This document shows positions 9,990 to 19,616 of a DNA stretch of 64,000 bases, piece by piece. The notes under the pieces are model-generated. The model made no database searches and was not told the DNA's origin. It was given only the letters and a program-made list of their open reading frames with translations. The first letter of the stretch is position 1, and each line of letters opens with the position of its first letter. Source of the stretch: Tridacna crocea (lineage: Eukaryota > Mollusca > Bivalvia > Cardiida > Cardiidae). A program made the translations under genes and the position numbers. The DNA lies in NCBI GenBank assembly GCA_943736015.1, contig OX031071.1, positions 33,264,619 to 33,328,618 of the forward strand. Direction: 5' to 3'.

Positions 9990-10349
9990 GTTGAAGTGTT
10001 CATGACCCTGAAAAAGAGGGCTTTCTAAAACAATGTGAGGCAGTACAAGCAGGTTTGTTCATTGGCAAGAAAGATCAAGTTCTGGAAAAAGGAACCTTAA
10101 TGATAGACACCTTACTTTTGAATTTAATATTCCACTCATGTGAGCATAACTATTAGCATCAAAATGAATCACTCTCCTTGAAAATAGAATATTTTCTATG
10201 AAAAAATTTACATATCTAGCACCAATCATGCATCACTGCAGTTTGATAATCAAAGGGGGTAAATAGCAACAAACCTTACCCTTTATAACAAGAGTTATTT
10301 CCCTTAATCTAAGTTTAAATTGAAGTCACTATATATGGAAGCCCATGAT
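9990..10349. other. Unassigned stretch
   Basis: No recognised element. The beginning (catgaccctgaaaaagaggg ctttctaaaacaatgtgagg) weakly resembles the 5' block of a family A MITE, possibly a fragment. Confidence 0.35.
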
Positions 10350-10632
10350 ATACTTGTGATCCCTGGAATTTGGCCAACTTTAACCCCAGGCCTATAATAT
10401 GAAGAAACTTGTAAAATATCTATTTGATAATGCTACATGCCAAATTCAGTAGCCCTGGGCCTTGTAGTTCAGAGAAGAAGACTTAAAAATGTTTTTTTTT
10501 TCCAGTTTTGTTACCATGGTAACCAGACTTTTTGAGTCAAATTTTTTCAAGAAATTCTGAAGAGGAACATGGCAGGATAATTTCTGTAAAGTTTCATCTA
10601 ATTTGGATAGGTAGTTTCAGAGAAGAATATGT
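10350..10632 (-). repeat. Inverted copy of the 1.4-kb dispersed repeat
   Basis: Read on the minus strand it runs tgaaactacctatccaaatt, aaactttacagaaattatcc, gttaccatggtaacaaaac and aatttggcatgtagc, as at 1395-1600. It ends directly at the TTAA of the MITE at 10633. Confidence 0.8.
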
Positions 10633-10861
10633 TTAACCCATTACCACACAATCCCTACTTCTGACGCCCCTGAGAAAGAAGCCTTTTGAAAACACTGTAG
10701 GAAAAGGAGAAAATGCTGGTAACCAGCATTTTCTCCTTTTCCAACAGTGTTTTCTACCCTTCCCAGAACAAATTTCAATTTTTCATTCACCTTTATTTTG
10801 TCGTCTGCAAATCCTTTCAATTTGAACCAGTTTAAAATTTTGTCGTCTGGTAAAGAGTTAA
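10633..10861 (+). mobile_element. MITE family A, reference full-length copy (229 bp)
   Basis: TTAA 10633-10636 and 10858-10861. The termini are cccattaccacacaat and tctggtaaagag. The central palindrome spans about 10685-10757 with axis at ggtaacc; nearly every base pairs, so a transcript would fold into a hairpin of over 30 bp. No coding capacity. Confidence 0.93.
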
Positions 10862-11241
10862 AATAAAATTTAACACACGGCAGACACCGGGCCATCACCT
10901 AAGCCCGCTGGCCATCGGCCAATGGAGCTTAAAATCATCTTAACCTGGAATTGATACAGTTTCTAGAGCATGTACAACCTATAGAAAAATTTTCGTAAAG
11001 AAAATTTAAGAAAGCAGTATGAATATATTTTCAGTAACATTAGAGTCCATTTCAAAGCTGCTTATTACTGGACTGTCAAACCCAAGAAAGAAAGGAAGAA
11101 ATACAGTTACTTTAAACATTATTTTGTACTAACTTTTTAACCACTTGAATACCTATTCAGTCAAACATTGCTTTTTGTACCTTTTTAATGGTGTTATAAA
11201 TGTACAAGAATAGTAATAAAGTAGACCTGAATGTCCTACGA
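10862..11241. other. Unassigned stretch
   Basis: A short GC-richer patch (10880-10925) and AT-rich remainder. No repeat partner or gene recognised. Confidence 0.35.
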
Positions 11242-11473
11242 TTAACTTGTACCTTTTCTGTTTACCAAATAACAAAATTTCAGTCTGGAACAAATCAAAG
11301 TATTGGAGTACAACAAATTAAATGATGTTAAAATGATGATTTTTGTCTTTGATAGTGTAGAAAAAATTTGGGAAAAGGGGAACAGAGAAACGCTGATAAC
11401 CAGCTGTTTCTCCTTTTTCCACAATGTTTTCAAAACCCTATTTATCAGGGTCGTTGAAAGTTGATCGAGTTAA
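11242..11473 (-). mobile_element. MITE family A, diverged left arm
   Basis: TTAA 11242-11245 and 11470-11473. The right half (ccagctgtttctcctttttc, aaaccctatttatcagggtc) is clear. The left arm keeps tttaccaaataacaaaattt. Confidence 0.75.
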
Positions 11474-11682
11474 CAGCATTTACATGTAGATGAAACACTT
11501 GGCTACACAGAGAACTTGTGGAGGCCAAAACTCTAAGAGAGTAATTCATAGCTTCACTGGCTTATGAGGACAAGCAATTTTGATAACTTAGTGGCAAAAT
11601 AAATTTCTAGAATGAATCTCTCTCATCATCACAGAGTACACATATGCATATTTCAGTTTAAACATTTACCAAAATATCTCTT

Positions 11683-11915
11683 GTAATCTTTTACCAAACA
11701 ATACACAATTTTCAAAGTCCTGGGAAAGAAGGCATTAAAAACTTTTTGAGAAAAGGCAAAAATGTGGTAATTAGAGTTTTCTCCCTTTCCCACAATTTTC
11801 TCGACTCCATCAAAAAGCTCAAGCTCACTAAATTTTCTTAGTCATTTCAATTTGTCATCTCCAGAAGTTTTGAATTTGAAAGAGTCTAAAAATCTGTCAT
11901 TTAGAAAAGGAAAAA
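11683..11915 (+). mobile_element. MITE family A, diverged
   Basis: The left terminus tcttttaccaaacaatacac, the palindrome aaatgtggtaattagagttt and the right arm agagtctaaaaatctgtcat are in the family order. Flanking TTAA sites are lost. Confidence 0.7.
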
Positions 11916-11942
11916 TGACATACATACATGTAAGACATATTT

Positions 11943-12008
11943 TGACAGAGTTTAGGGAAAAGATGAAATTACTGGTAACCAGCTATTTTTTCTCTTTTCA
12001 CAATGTAT
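11943..12008 (+). repeat. MITE family A palindrome fragment
   Basis: An isolated core (aaattactggtaaccagcta) directly before the next MITE. Confidence 0.6.
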
Positions 12009-12248
12009 TATAACCCTTTACCAGAAAGACATGCTGACTTTTAACCACCCTGAATAAGAAGAGACCTTCTTAAAACACTGGAAAACAGAGAAAATGCCGG
12101 TAACAAGCATTTTCTCCTTTTCCCACAGCATTTTCTACCCTATCGAACACAAATCACATCAATGATTATTGAGCAACATTAAAATAATTGTCTGCAAATG
12201 CTTTCAATTTGGACAGGTGTAAAATTTTGTCACATAGAAAAGCGTTAA
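12009..12248 (+). mobile_element. MITE family A, near full length
   Basis: Left end taaccctttaccagaaagac with eroded TTAA; palindrome gaaaatgccggtaacaagca; right end TTAA 12245-12248. Confidence 0.8.
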
Positions 12249-12669
12249 ATTTTAAGACATAACTTATTTTAGCCAATGATTTACTGATCACATTACAAGG
12301 ATCTTTTTTACTTTCCTCATGCATTTTAAGTTTGGCTGTTTTCAAAGAAAACGACAAAAATTAATTATGTCATAGCGATAGTGTCTGTAACGTCACGTGA
12401 AAACTTCATTATTTCATAGTATCTCTGTTAATACTGAAGGTTCATACTTCAGACTTGGTCAAGTTGTCCACTATTAAAGGTAAGCCTATACATCATGGGC
12501 TGGTAACCAAAATATTCATGTCCCTTTTGTTGACTGAATTTTCACCGAAAATCAAGCACTTACAACCTAGCATTGGCACCCTCATGAAGTGCTCTTGTTT
12601 TCATAAGGTAATGTGTTTCCTCACTAGTCTGACTACTTCACACATATCTGATCCTAAGTAAGATCAAGG
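12249..12669. other. Unassigned stretch
   Basis: No recognised repeat. An open frame of 68 codons at 12455-12661 has unremarkable composition and no recognised domain. Confidence 0.35.
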
Positions 12670-12835
12670 GCTTGTAAAAATATTGTGGAAAAATTATAAA
12701 AATGCTTATTTCTAGCATTCTCAACTTTCTCCACCATTTATTTTATTATTTCAGAAAATTATACAACTAAATGCCCAACAATGTATTATCTGTGAATGTT
12801 TTCAGCTCAGTCCCCAACAAAAGGATATGATAAAG
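12670..12835 (+). mobile_element. MITE family A, strongly decayed
   Basis: atattgtggaaaaattataa, a core aaatgcttatttctagcatt and a right arm attatctgtgaatgttttca follow the family order with many changes. Confidence 0.5.
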
Positions 12836-12892
12836 CACAAGCAAGATACCGTTTAATCATTTATTGAGGGACAAAATTTAGACCGGTCAAAA

Positions 12893-13122
12893 TTAACCCA
12901 TTACCACACAATCCCTACTTTTGACGCCCCTGAGAAATGAGCCTTTATAAAACAATGTGGGAAAAGGGAGAAAATGCTGGTAACCAGCATTTTCTCCTTT
13001 TCCCGCAATATTTTCTACCCATCACAAAAGAAATTTCAAATTTTCAGTCACTTTTATTTTGTCGTCTGCATATGCTTTCGATTTGGACAAGCCTAAAATA
13101 TTGTCGTTTGGTAATGAGTTAA
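12893..13122 (+). mobile_element. MITE family A, reference copy (230 bp)
   Basis: TTAA 12893-12896 and 13119-13122. The termini cccattaccacacaatccc and tttggtaatgag are well kept and the palindrome is near perfect. Closely similar to the copy at 10633. Confidence 0.93.
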
Positions 13123-13187
13123 AGGTAATATAGTGCAGACGCCAAATTGAGAATGGCTCCCAACAATGGATCTTGTCTACAGAATGG

Positions 13188-13363
13188 TAGAAATCGTTGT
13201 GGGGAATGGAGAAAATGCTGGTTACCAGCATTTTCTCCTTTACCCACAATGTTTTCTACCCTTCACAAAACAAATTTCAAATTTTCAGTCACTTTTATTT
13301 TGTCGTCTGCAAATGCTTTCAATTTGGACTAGTCTTAAATTTTGTCGTTTGGTAATGGGTTAA
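13188..13363 (+). mobile_element. MITE family A, left arm missing
   Basis: Starts inside the palindrome arm (ggtagaaatcgttgtgggga) and runs to TTAA 13360-13363. It lies 65 bp after the 12893 copy in the same orientation, so a local duplication followed by divergence is possible. Confidence 0.85.
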
Positions 13364-13569
13364 CCAGTACTTGTCTGGTCAAATCATCCTGACACTGGGT
13401 GCCAGTCATAATGCTATCCCCTTAATCCTGAGCATCAAGGGAGGAAGCCACCATAACCATTAATTTTCTTAAGTCTTTGGTCTTAACTAGTCATAGACTG
13501 AACCAATGACCTATATATATTGCTCACAATGCCACTGTGGCAGTGAGAAAATATTTACTTTGTTTCTAT
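13364..13569. other. Unassigned stretch
   Basis: Nothing recognised between the MITE and the next hairpin element. Confidence 0.35.
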
Positions 13570-13701
13570 CAGGGGTTGACATTAACTGTGTCCTGCAGTC
13601 CTGAGGACACCAAAATTTCAGAAGGGACATCTAGAATTCTTCATTTTTGAGAGTTAGGTGTCATGTAGTACACCTGGTGTAAAAGTTAGTGTCAAGCCCT
13701 G
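13570..13701 (+). mobile_element. 132-bp hAT-like MITE
   Basis: Terminal inverted repeats of 17 bp, caggggttgacattaac and (reverse complement of the right end) cagggcttgacactaac, 15 of 17 identical. A CAGGG start is typical of hAT elements, which duplicate 8 bp on insertion. The flanks gtttctat and acgcagtc do not match, so insertion could be old or the class wrong. Confidence 0.55.
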
Positions 13702-14127
13702 ACGCAGTCAAATACAGCAATTTTTCTATTTTAAGTGCAGACTCTGGACAAAACTGGTCTGATTTTGTAAATACATTGTATTTTCTTTGCATGTAAGCTA
13801 GAACAAATATTGACAATAATGACAGCTCCATTTTTTTGGAATGGATAACTCGGCAAAAAAATCAAATTATGGATTTCTTTACATACAGAGCTCCTGATAG
13901 AGGGAATGATTTTGATTTCAAAATTAAAATATTAATTATCCTCACTACAACCTATGCTGTGGGTACTCATAAAATCATCTCATCGAAACAATTCTGAGAA
14001 AGTTGACTGTTCCGACAACTTTGGGTTTCGTAGAGAAATAACAAGTTTAGAATACCATCACTCCCTATTACTTGGAGCTCTGACGTATAAAGTGGGTAGC
14101 AATTATGAAGATGTGCAACCATAAAAA
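13702..14127. other. Unassigned AT-rich stretch
   Basis: No repeat partner or coding signal recognised. Confidence 0.35.
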
Positions 14128-14400
14128 GCCTTTATAGCTGAGTTGGTAGAGCGTACGACTTGTGATCATGAGGGTGTAGGTTTGATCCACACGGCTGGCC
14201 ATCCAAAATTTAATACTAATTGTCTTTCAGATGAGACGTTAAACCAAGGTCCCGTGTGACTGCGCTATGTATCGAGCACATTAGAGGATTGATTTCGTCC
14301 AGTATCTGCACTATCCCTTATAACAATACTAACAGCCTTCAAGGTGCGTTGCCCATCTGGGAAATGGGTGGGTATGATAAATAAACACAAATTCAATCAA
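14128..14400 (+). mobile_element. tRNA-derived SINE (family S2)
   Basis: Head with A box tagctgagttggtagagcg and B box gtaggtttgatccacac. The body contains tctttcagatgagacgttaa and ccaaggtcccgtgtgac, a conserved central block that I recall from several metazoan SINE families (for example V-type and bivalve SINEs). The 3' end is ggtatgataaataaacac. It shares no body with family S1. Confidence 0.75.
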
Positions 14401-14636
14401 TATACAACCAGTCTCAGAAAAATCTGGTAATTATCCAACAATGCAAGCAAGTGGGTTGCAGAGGTGAGCGTAACTGAATAAAGTGAGGGACTACATACTA
14501 TTCTCTGATATTCCATTATTCGTTCTCTTTTAGCATTTTGCAGTCAACTTTGATTCCCATATACCGTTTAGAAATCGCTGATACATTTCAGAGTGATGGG
14601 GGACAACCCCCCACTTCTCAAATCCTAGATCAGACA
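14401..14636. other. Unassigned spacer
   Basis: Nothing recognised. A short inverted C/G run (ggggacaacccccc) lies near 14600. Confidence 0.3.
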
Positions 14637-14877
14637 TTAACCCTTTACCCCATAACTAAGGCATTCCTATGGCAGCTATAATTGACCATAAATAACAGCA
14701 AGGATGAAGCCGTTTCTTACGTGTAAATGACACCTTTTGATAGCATAGAATACATTGTGACAAAAGGTGAAATTGCTCGTAACAAGCAATTTCACCTTCA
14801 GGCTATTAGCCGATATGTTTTCCAAAGGCTCCTACAAGCAATGTGTAGAAATGAGTATCTATGGAGTAAAGGGTTAA
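14637..14877 (+). mobile_element. MITE family B (241 bp)
   Basis: TTAA 14637-14640 then ccctttaccccataac; right end atggagtaaaggg before TTAA 14874-14877. The palindrome differs from family A: gtgaaattgctcgtaacaag / caagcaatttcacctt. Internal ccttttgatagcatagaata links it to the family B copy at 41485. The right TTAA is also the left TTAA of the next MITE. Confidence 0.88.
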
Positions 14878-15102
14878 CTCTGTACCAAACGACAACATTT
14901 TAGATCGGTCCACATTGAAAGCATTTGCAGACGACAAAGTAAAAGGGACTAAAAATTTGAAGTATGTTTTTGGAAGGGAAGAAAACATTGTGGGAAAAGG
15001 AGAAAATGCCTGTTACCATCATTTTGTCCTTTTCCCACAAGGTTTTTAAAAGGCTTCTTTAACAGAGGTGTTAAAAGTCGGGACTGTGTGGTAAAGGGCT
15101 AA
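14874..15102 (-). mobile_element. MITE family A sharing a TTAA with family B
   Basis: Starts at TTAA 14874-14877 with ctctgtaccaaacgacaaca and ends at gtgtggtaaagggctaa, where TTAA has become CTAA. The palindrome is imperfect at the tip (aaatgcctgttaccatcatt). Confidence 0.9.
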
Positions 15103-15440
15103 TTAAACTCGCATCTATTCGACCTACAAAAGCACCGTACATTTTTATCCGAAATATGTACTGTCCGAAATTTCAGCAATTTCATTTTGGGTACACATTG
15201 GTAGACTCTTGATTACCTATCTACGTATCGCAATAGTTTCTGACATCATTGGTATACAATGATTTTAAATAAGGTATAATACCTGCAATAAAACAAATAA
15301 CCTCGTCCGCTAGATCGTCGTCTCTTTGCTTGCACGTCCAGATTGAACTTCTCTCGGGGTAGCCTACACCGGTCGACCTTTGAACTTATTACGGAAAAAC
15401 ACGAAGATGATGGTTCTCAGCTTTATATGCATACAGACAA
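15103..15440. other. Unassigned stretch
   Basis: No repeat partner recognised; no gene. Confidence 0.35.
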
Positions 15441-16020
15441 TCTCCGAGCAGAGTTGTCGTTCGTTACCTCACATACATCTCTGCGATGGGCTAAATGACA
15501 AGAATCTTGTCAAACCGAGGAAAAGATGTTTTGTTACTGCTTAACTGTTTCATATGTAAAATTGTAAGTTAGACAAAGGAAATATGATTCTGGATACATT
15601 ATAGGTGCGTTCAAACTGATGAATTTACCTGTATAAAATGGAACTATTTTTTTCGAGCCTCTCCACTTTTCAGAATCTTACGCCGATTTTAACAAAAATG
15701 GCGGCGCCCATGAATGATAACAGCTGATTTGACACACCGCTGGATCTACGTTTGTACGATTAAAAATCAAGTTATCGTCCTTTAAAGATATATAGGCTTT
15801 TCAGAAAATTCTTCTTTTGTTCATTTCTTATCACTAAGTCTGATTGGTCCCATGCTGTTTGAACAGCACACGAAACAATCGATATTGGACTTTCTTTCAT
15901 CGGCGTTTGTGTAGCCATTTTGAGTTATGGTCATGTGACAAAAAATTACGTAATGACGGACTACTCTCTGAGCCAACTACAGAGGTGAATGTAATGATCC
16001 GGGGTGCAAGAGAGTGGCAT
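15441..16020 (+). repeat. Dispersed repeat R2, copy 1 (~580 bp)
   Basis: Aligns along its length with 36229-36824: gcagagttgtcgttcgttac, caaactgatgaatttacctg, atcttacgccgattttaaca, gtctgattggtcccatgctg, gtttgaacagcacacgaaac and ggtgaatgtaatgatccg. It contains tttgagttatggtcatgtga. No long frame is shared by the two copies, so a noncoding or heavily decayed element is likely. Confidence 0.85.
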
Positions 16021-16199
16021 ACAGATTCTTAATCGATTCATACAAATGCTTCTTGAGTACTTCTTGTCAGCTACGTAATAGCGTCAACTATTATTTGGTT
16101 CACATAACTTAAACTCCTTCATTTTCTTTTATGCAATGAAGTACAAACCAAAAGCGTAGTAAAGGCCCCATATACACTTAATAATTGTTGACATACATG

Positions 16200-16398
16200 A
16201 TTTAACAATGATAATAGATTACCCATCTAGTATTTGATACTTTGCAGTAGTCGCATCACGATCTGCATGTAACAAAAGTATGAATAGACATGTACGCAAT
16301 GTTGATGGAATATCCATTTACCATAATACCAAAGTAATTTGAATGCAAGAATGATTCACTTATATGAATGGAATTTTTACCTAAATCCCCTTCCATAG
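16200..16398 (-). repeat. Dispersed repeat R1, copy 2
   Basis: Reverse complement of 6603-6795; cccatctagtatttgatact at one end and acctaaatccccttccata at the other. Confidence 0.75.
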
Positions 16399-16519
16399 AT
16401 TTCCGTCCCTTTACTTCTTATGGTCCTAGAAAGACTTGTACATAGTGTTTTTTGTACGTCAAAACACTTTTCACAGGAGTCAATTGACACGACAGTCGCA
16501 GTTTTAAAATATTGTGGAA

Positions 16520-16935
16520 GATGACGAAATCGATGATATAGAGAATATTTGTTTTCTTTTCGGTGAAAGATCGAAATTTATTTCATCTAGTGGACACCCT
16601 AACCCTAACCCTAACCCTATGGTGTTCACGAGATGAAATAAATTCCGATCTTTCACCGAAAAAAAAACCAAATATTCTATTTATTTCATGATTTTAACCC
16701 TTTCTAGGAGGAGCTTTATGAAAATCGAGTACAGTTCTCTTCGGTTATTCCTCTCGCATAGCAAAACATTACAATATTACGTAAATCGCGAGAAATGTAA
16801 GGTATATGACGTCATATTTCCCATCTGGTTGTTAGGCACGCGCTAGTTATCTAAGCAACGAGAACGTGAAAATCGGTATTTTCACTGGTTCTACCAGTGT
16901 AAGATCGAAAAATATTTTAACTGCTATTTCTCGAT
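16520..16935 (-). mobile_element. Fold-back element R3, copy with telomeric loop
   Basis: Matches 40890-41372 in inverted orientation. Arms of about 58 bp (cggtgaaagatcgaaattta ... tttcatctagtggacacc; then ggtgttcacgagatgaaata ... gatctttcaccg) flank a loop. An outer part follows with ttaaccctttctaggaggag, ctagttatctaagcaacgag and ggtattttcactggttctac. The sister copy has a long palindrome in the loop where this one has CCCTAA units. Confidence 0.85.
16597..16620 (+). repeat. Interstitial telomeric-type repeat, (CCCTAA)3 + CCCTAT
   Basis: Three exact CCCTAA units and a fourth CCCTAT sit between the two arms of the fold-back. CCCTAA/TTAGGG is the usual metazoan telomere repeat, including molluscs. 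Confidence 0.95.
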
Positions 16936-16941
16936 ATCCTT

Positions 16942-17287
16942 CACAATACTGCAAAGAATGATTGTATCAAATCTATATAACAGGTATCGGACAGTGTAGA
17001 TCAAGATCAGACTGAACGTTCTGAATGATTGTATCAAATCTATATAACAGGTATCGGACAGTCTATGGGTTAAAATACATGTATCACAATACTGCAAAGA
17101 ATGGTTGTATCAAATCTATATAACAGGTATCGGACAGTGTAGATCAAGATCAGACTGAACGTTCTGAATGATTGTATCAAATCCATATAACAGGTATCGG
17201 ACAGTCTATGGGTTAAAATACATATATCACAATACTGCAAAGAATGGTTGTATCAAATCTATATAACAGGTATCGGACAGTGTAGAC
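16942..17287 (+). repeat. Tandem repeat, 143-bp unit, 2.4 copies
   Basis: Units start at 16942, 17085 and 17228 with cacaatactgcaaagaatg. Each 143-bp unit has two related halves, both with gattgtatcaaatctatata and acaggtatcggacagt, one followed by gtagatcaagatcagactga and the other by ctatgggttaaaatacat. Copies are nearly identical, so the duplication is recent. Confidence 0.92.
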
Positions 17288-17336
17288 CAAGATCTCAACT
17301 CAACTGCTGTCTAACTTGATCTTGATCTACACAGTC
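17275..17336. repeat. Hairpin of the 'gtgtagatcaagatcag' motif
   Basis: ggacagtgtagaccaagatc and gatcttgatctacacagtcc face each other about 20 bp apart, an inverted pair at the end of the 143-bp array. Confidence 0.8.
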
Positions 17337-17386
17337 CAATCAAGACGAATCGCCCTATTCTTTTTCAATATTTGTTTGCTTTTCGT

Positions 17387-17512
17387 AACCAGCAATGTTT
17401 TCTACCCATCCCAAAACAAGTTTTAATTTTCGAGTCCCATTCATTATGTCGTCTGCTAATACTTTCAATTTGTACAAGTCTAGAATTTCGTCATTTGGTA
17501 AAGAGTCAATTA
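17387..17512 (+). mobile_element. MITE family A, right half
   Basis: Starts in the palindrome (taaccagcaatgttttctac) and ends ttggtaaagagtcaatta. Confidence 0.75.
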
Positions 17513-17544
17513 AATTTATGAACTAGAATCTTCCTCGGGATCAC

Positions 17545-17621
17545 GACATTTGTCTTTGAAAGAGGAAAAAACATTTTGGGAAATGAGCCTAGGATTTTCT
17601 CCTTTAAGAGCAATGTTTTTT
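17545..17621 (-). repeat. MITE-like palindrome fragment
   Basis: gaaagaggaaaaaacatttt, a shortened core and ttttctcctttaagagcaat resemble family A sequence, directly before the next array. Confidence 0.45.
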
Positions 17622-17968
17622 TCTAAATACTTAAAGATTGTTTCGTAATAAGCTGTTAAGAAATGTTACTGCATGAAATGGTTACAAATTGAGCTACTAG
17701 TACTGGTGTCTAAATACTTAAAGATTGTTTGGTAATAAGCTGTTAAGAAATGTTGCTGCATGAACGGTGACAGATTGAGCTACTAGTACTGGTGTCTAAA
17801 TGCTTAAAGATTGTTTCGTAATAAGCTGTTAAGAAATGTTACTGCATGAAATGGTTACAAATTGAGCTACTAGTACTGGTGTCTAAATACTTAAAGATTG
17901 TTTGGTAATAAGCTGTTAAGAAATGTTGCTGCATGAACGGTTACAAATTGAGCTACTAGTACTAGTAG
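17622..17968 (+). repeat. Tandem repeat, 87-bp unit, four copies in A-B-A-B order
   Basis: Units start at 17622, 17709, 17795 and 17882 (tctaaatacttaaagattg). Units 1 and 3 carry gtttcgtaataa and gcatgaaatggttac; units 2 and 4 carry gtttggtaataa, ttgctgcatgaacgg. The dimer was therefore duplicated as a block. Confidence 0.93.
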
Positions 17969-17984
17969 TTTGTTTCCTCTTTTC

Positions 17985-18170
17985 TTTCCTCACACTTCTG
18001 GAGAAAAGCTATTGGAAATATTCCAATTACCAGTATTTTCTTCTTTCCCCACAATGTTTTTCCCTTCCAAAGATAAATTTAGGATTTTGTATCACATTCG
18101 GCTTTTTGTCTACAAATACCCTTAACTCTGATCTGTGTAATTTTTTGTCTTTTAGCACAGAGTCAAACAA
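17985..18170 (+). mobile_element. MITE family A, diverged
   Basis: ccaattaccagtattttctt, ccccacaatgtttttccctt, tttttgtctacaaataccct and tttttgtcttttagcacaga follow the family order. The ORF over this part is a reading of the repeat. Confidence 0.65.
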
Positions 18171-19140
18171 AGGGCTGTGGGTAGATTGCCTTTCATACAT
18201 TCTAGTCTTGAAACTTTAGGGGTTGTAGAATCAGATTTAGAACGGAGTCAATTTTCTGAATGGCCGAGTCAAATTTGGTCTAGTCAATAAGAAACTGTGT
18301 TACTTTCTAAATTTACAGTAAGACTAACAATACAGTTTACAATGTTTTAGGAGGAAAGAGGCCAAGTTCTGTTCGTGAATTTATAAAAGAAGATATTCTA
18401 ACTGTTCGGTTGTTTAATTTTTAGCCTAAAACATAATCCAAAGTTCTACCTATCATAAAGGAGAAGGCTTTTGAGACCATCTTAATGAAAGAAGATCAGC
18501 ATTTTCTCCTTTCCCCACAAGGTTTTCTGTATTTCATAAATTTTACGTCACTGCAGTTTAGGGTCCTCGAAAACACAGGAAATAATGCTAATAACAATTA
18601 TTGGTTGAATTACAATGTTCTATATTCTATCTAAAAACGGTCACTTGTTCTTTTATCTTTTATCTACATGTAGCTAGATAATTTCTAAGAGAAATAAAAT
18701 TGTTCACATTATAAATAATCAGTGCGTAAAAGATAATTTGCAGGAAGATAAAAATACTTAAAACAATAGTGGTACAAAAGGACATTAAAGTTACAAAGAA
18801 CAATAATGACCCTAAGGACAGGTCAACAGTGCACTTCATAAGACAATGGAGCAGGACGTAAAATAACCCTTGATCAACAATGGAACTTCTTACAAGTCAT
18901 TGAGAAACTTCTTTGTAAAACAGCAATGTCTTACATGTTCTCTTTATAGAAAAAACTAAAACTGTCCTTGTTTCACTCAAGGCACTTTTGTTAGTATAGA
19001 TGAAGATCAGACAGGATTGTGAGACTTTAGAGTAAAAGGCTGATTTCGGATATATGAAAATCTGACTTTACAATTTAATGTGTTTATGACAGAGAGAAAT
19101 ACTTCAGATGATGGAGTAGCAAAAGAGAACTTGTTGAAGG
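18171..19140. other. Unassigned stretch with one MITE fragment
   Basis: At 18465-18550 a family A fragment is visible (gatcagcattttctcctttc, cccacaaggttttctg). The remainder is AT-rich without recognised features apart from tagatgaagatcagacagg near 19008, a member of the dispersed 'gatcaagatcag' motif. Confidence 0.45.
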
Positions 19141-19331
19141 TTTTTTTTTTTTATTTCTGATCAAAGATATTGATAGACTGAAGTAAGAGGCACAGTTATT
19201 CCTATGGGTAAAACTGGCTTGTATAGTAAGAAAAGAAACCAAATATTACACAATTTCAAATGCTGTGACAAGACTATATCCTAAAATATTGGACCGTAAA
19301 GAATGAAGATTAGACTACACATCCTGATCTA

Positions 19332-19616
19332 CACTGTGGGTTTTTATATAGGGCCTAAATGTTGTCTTTCAGAAAGTTAAGTGTCCAACACTGTGGGTTT
19401 TTATATAGGACCTAAATGTTGTCTTTCAGAAAGTTAAGTGTCCAACACTGTGGGTTTTTATATAGGACCTAAATGTTGTCTTTCAGAAAGTTAAGTGTCC
19501 AACACTGTGGGTTTTTATATAGGACCTAAATGTTGTCTTTCAGAAAGTTAAGTGTCCAACACTGTGGGTTTTTATATAGGGCCTAAATGTTGTCTTTCAG
19601 AAAGTTAAGGATCCAA
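19332..19616 (+). repeat. Minisatellite, 57-bp unit, five copies
   Basis: Units begin cactgtgggtttttatatag at 19332, 19389, 19446, 19503 and 19560 and end agttaagtgtccaa. They are almost identical: gggcc in units 1 and 5, ggacc in units 2-4. The first unit grows from a hairpin-like cctgatctacactgtggg, linking it to the 'gtagatcaagatcag' motif. Confidence 0.95.

Noticed and set aside
14128-14400. Second member of SINE family S1
   Set aside because: Head is tRNA-like but the body (gatgagacgttaaacc) has no similarity to S1; kept as family S2.
16597-16620. True chromosome end
   Set aside because: Only four telomere-type units, enclosed by inverted arms and followed by more than 47 kb of sequence.
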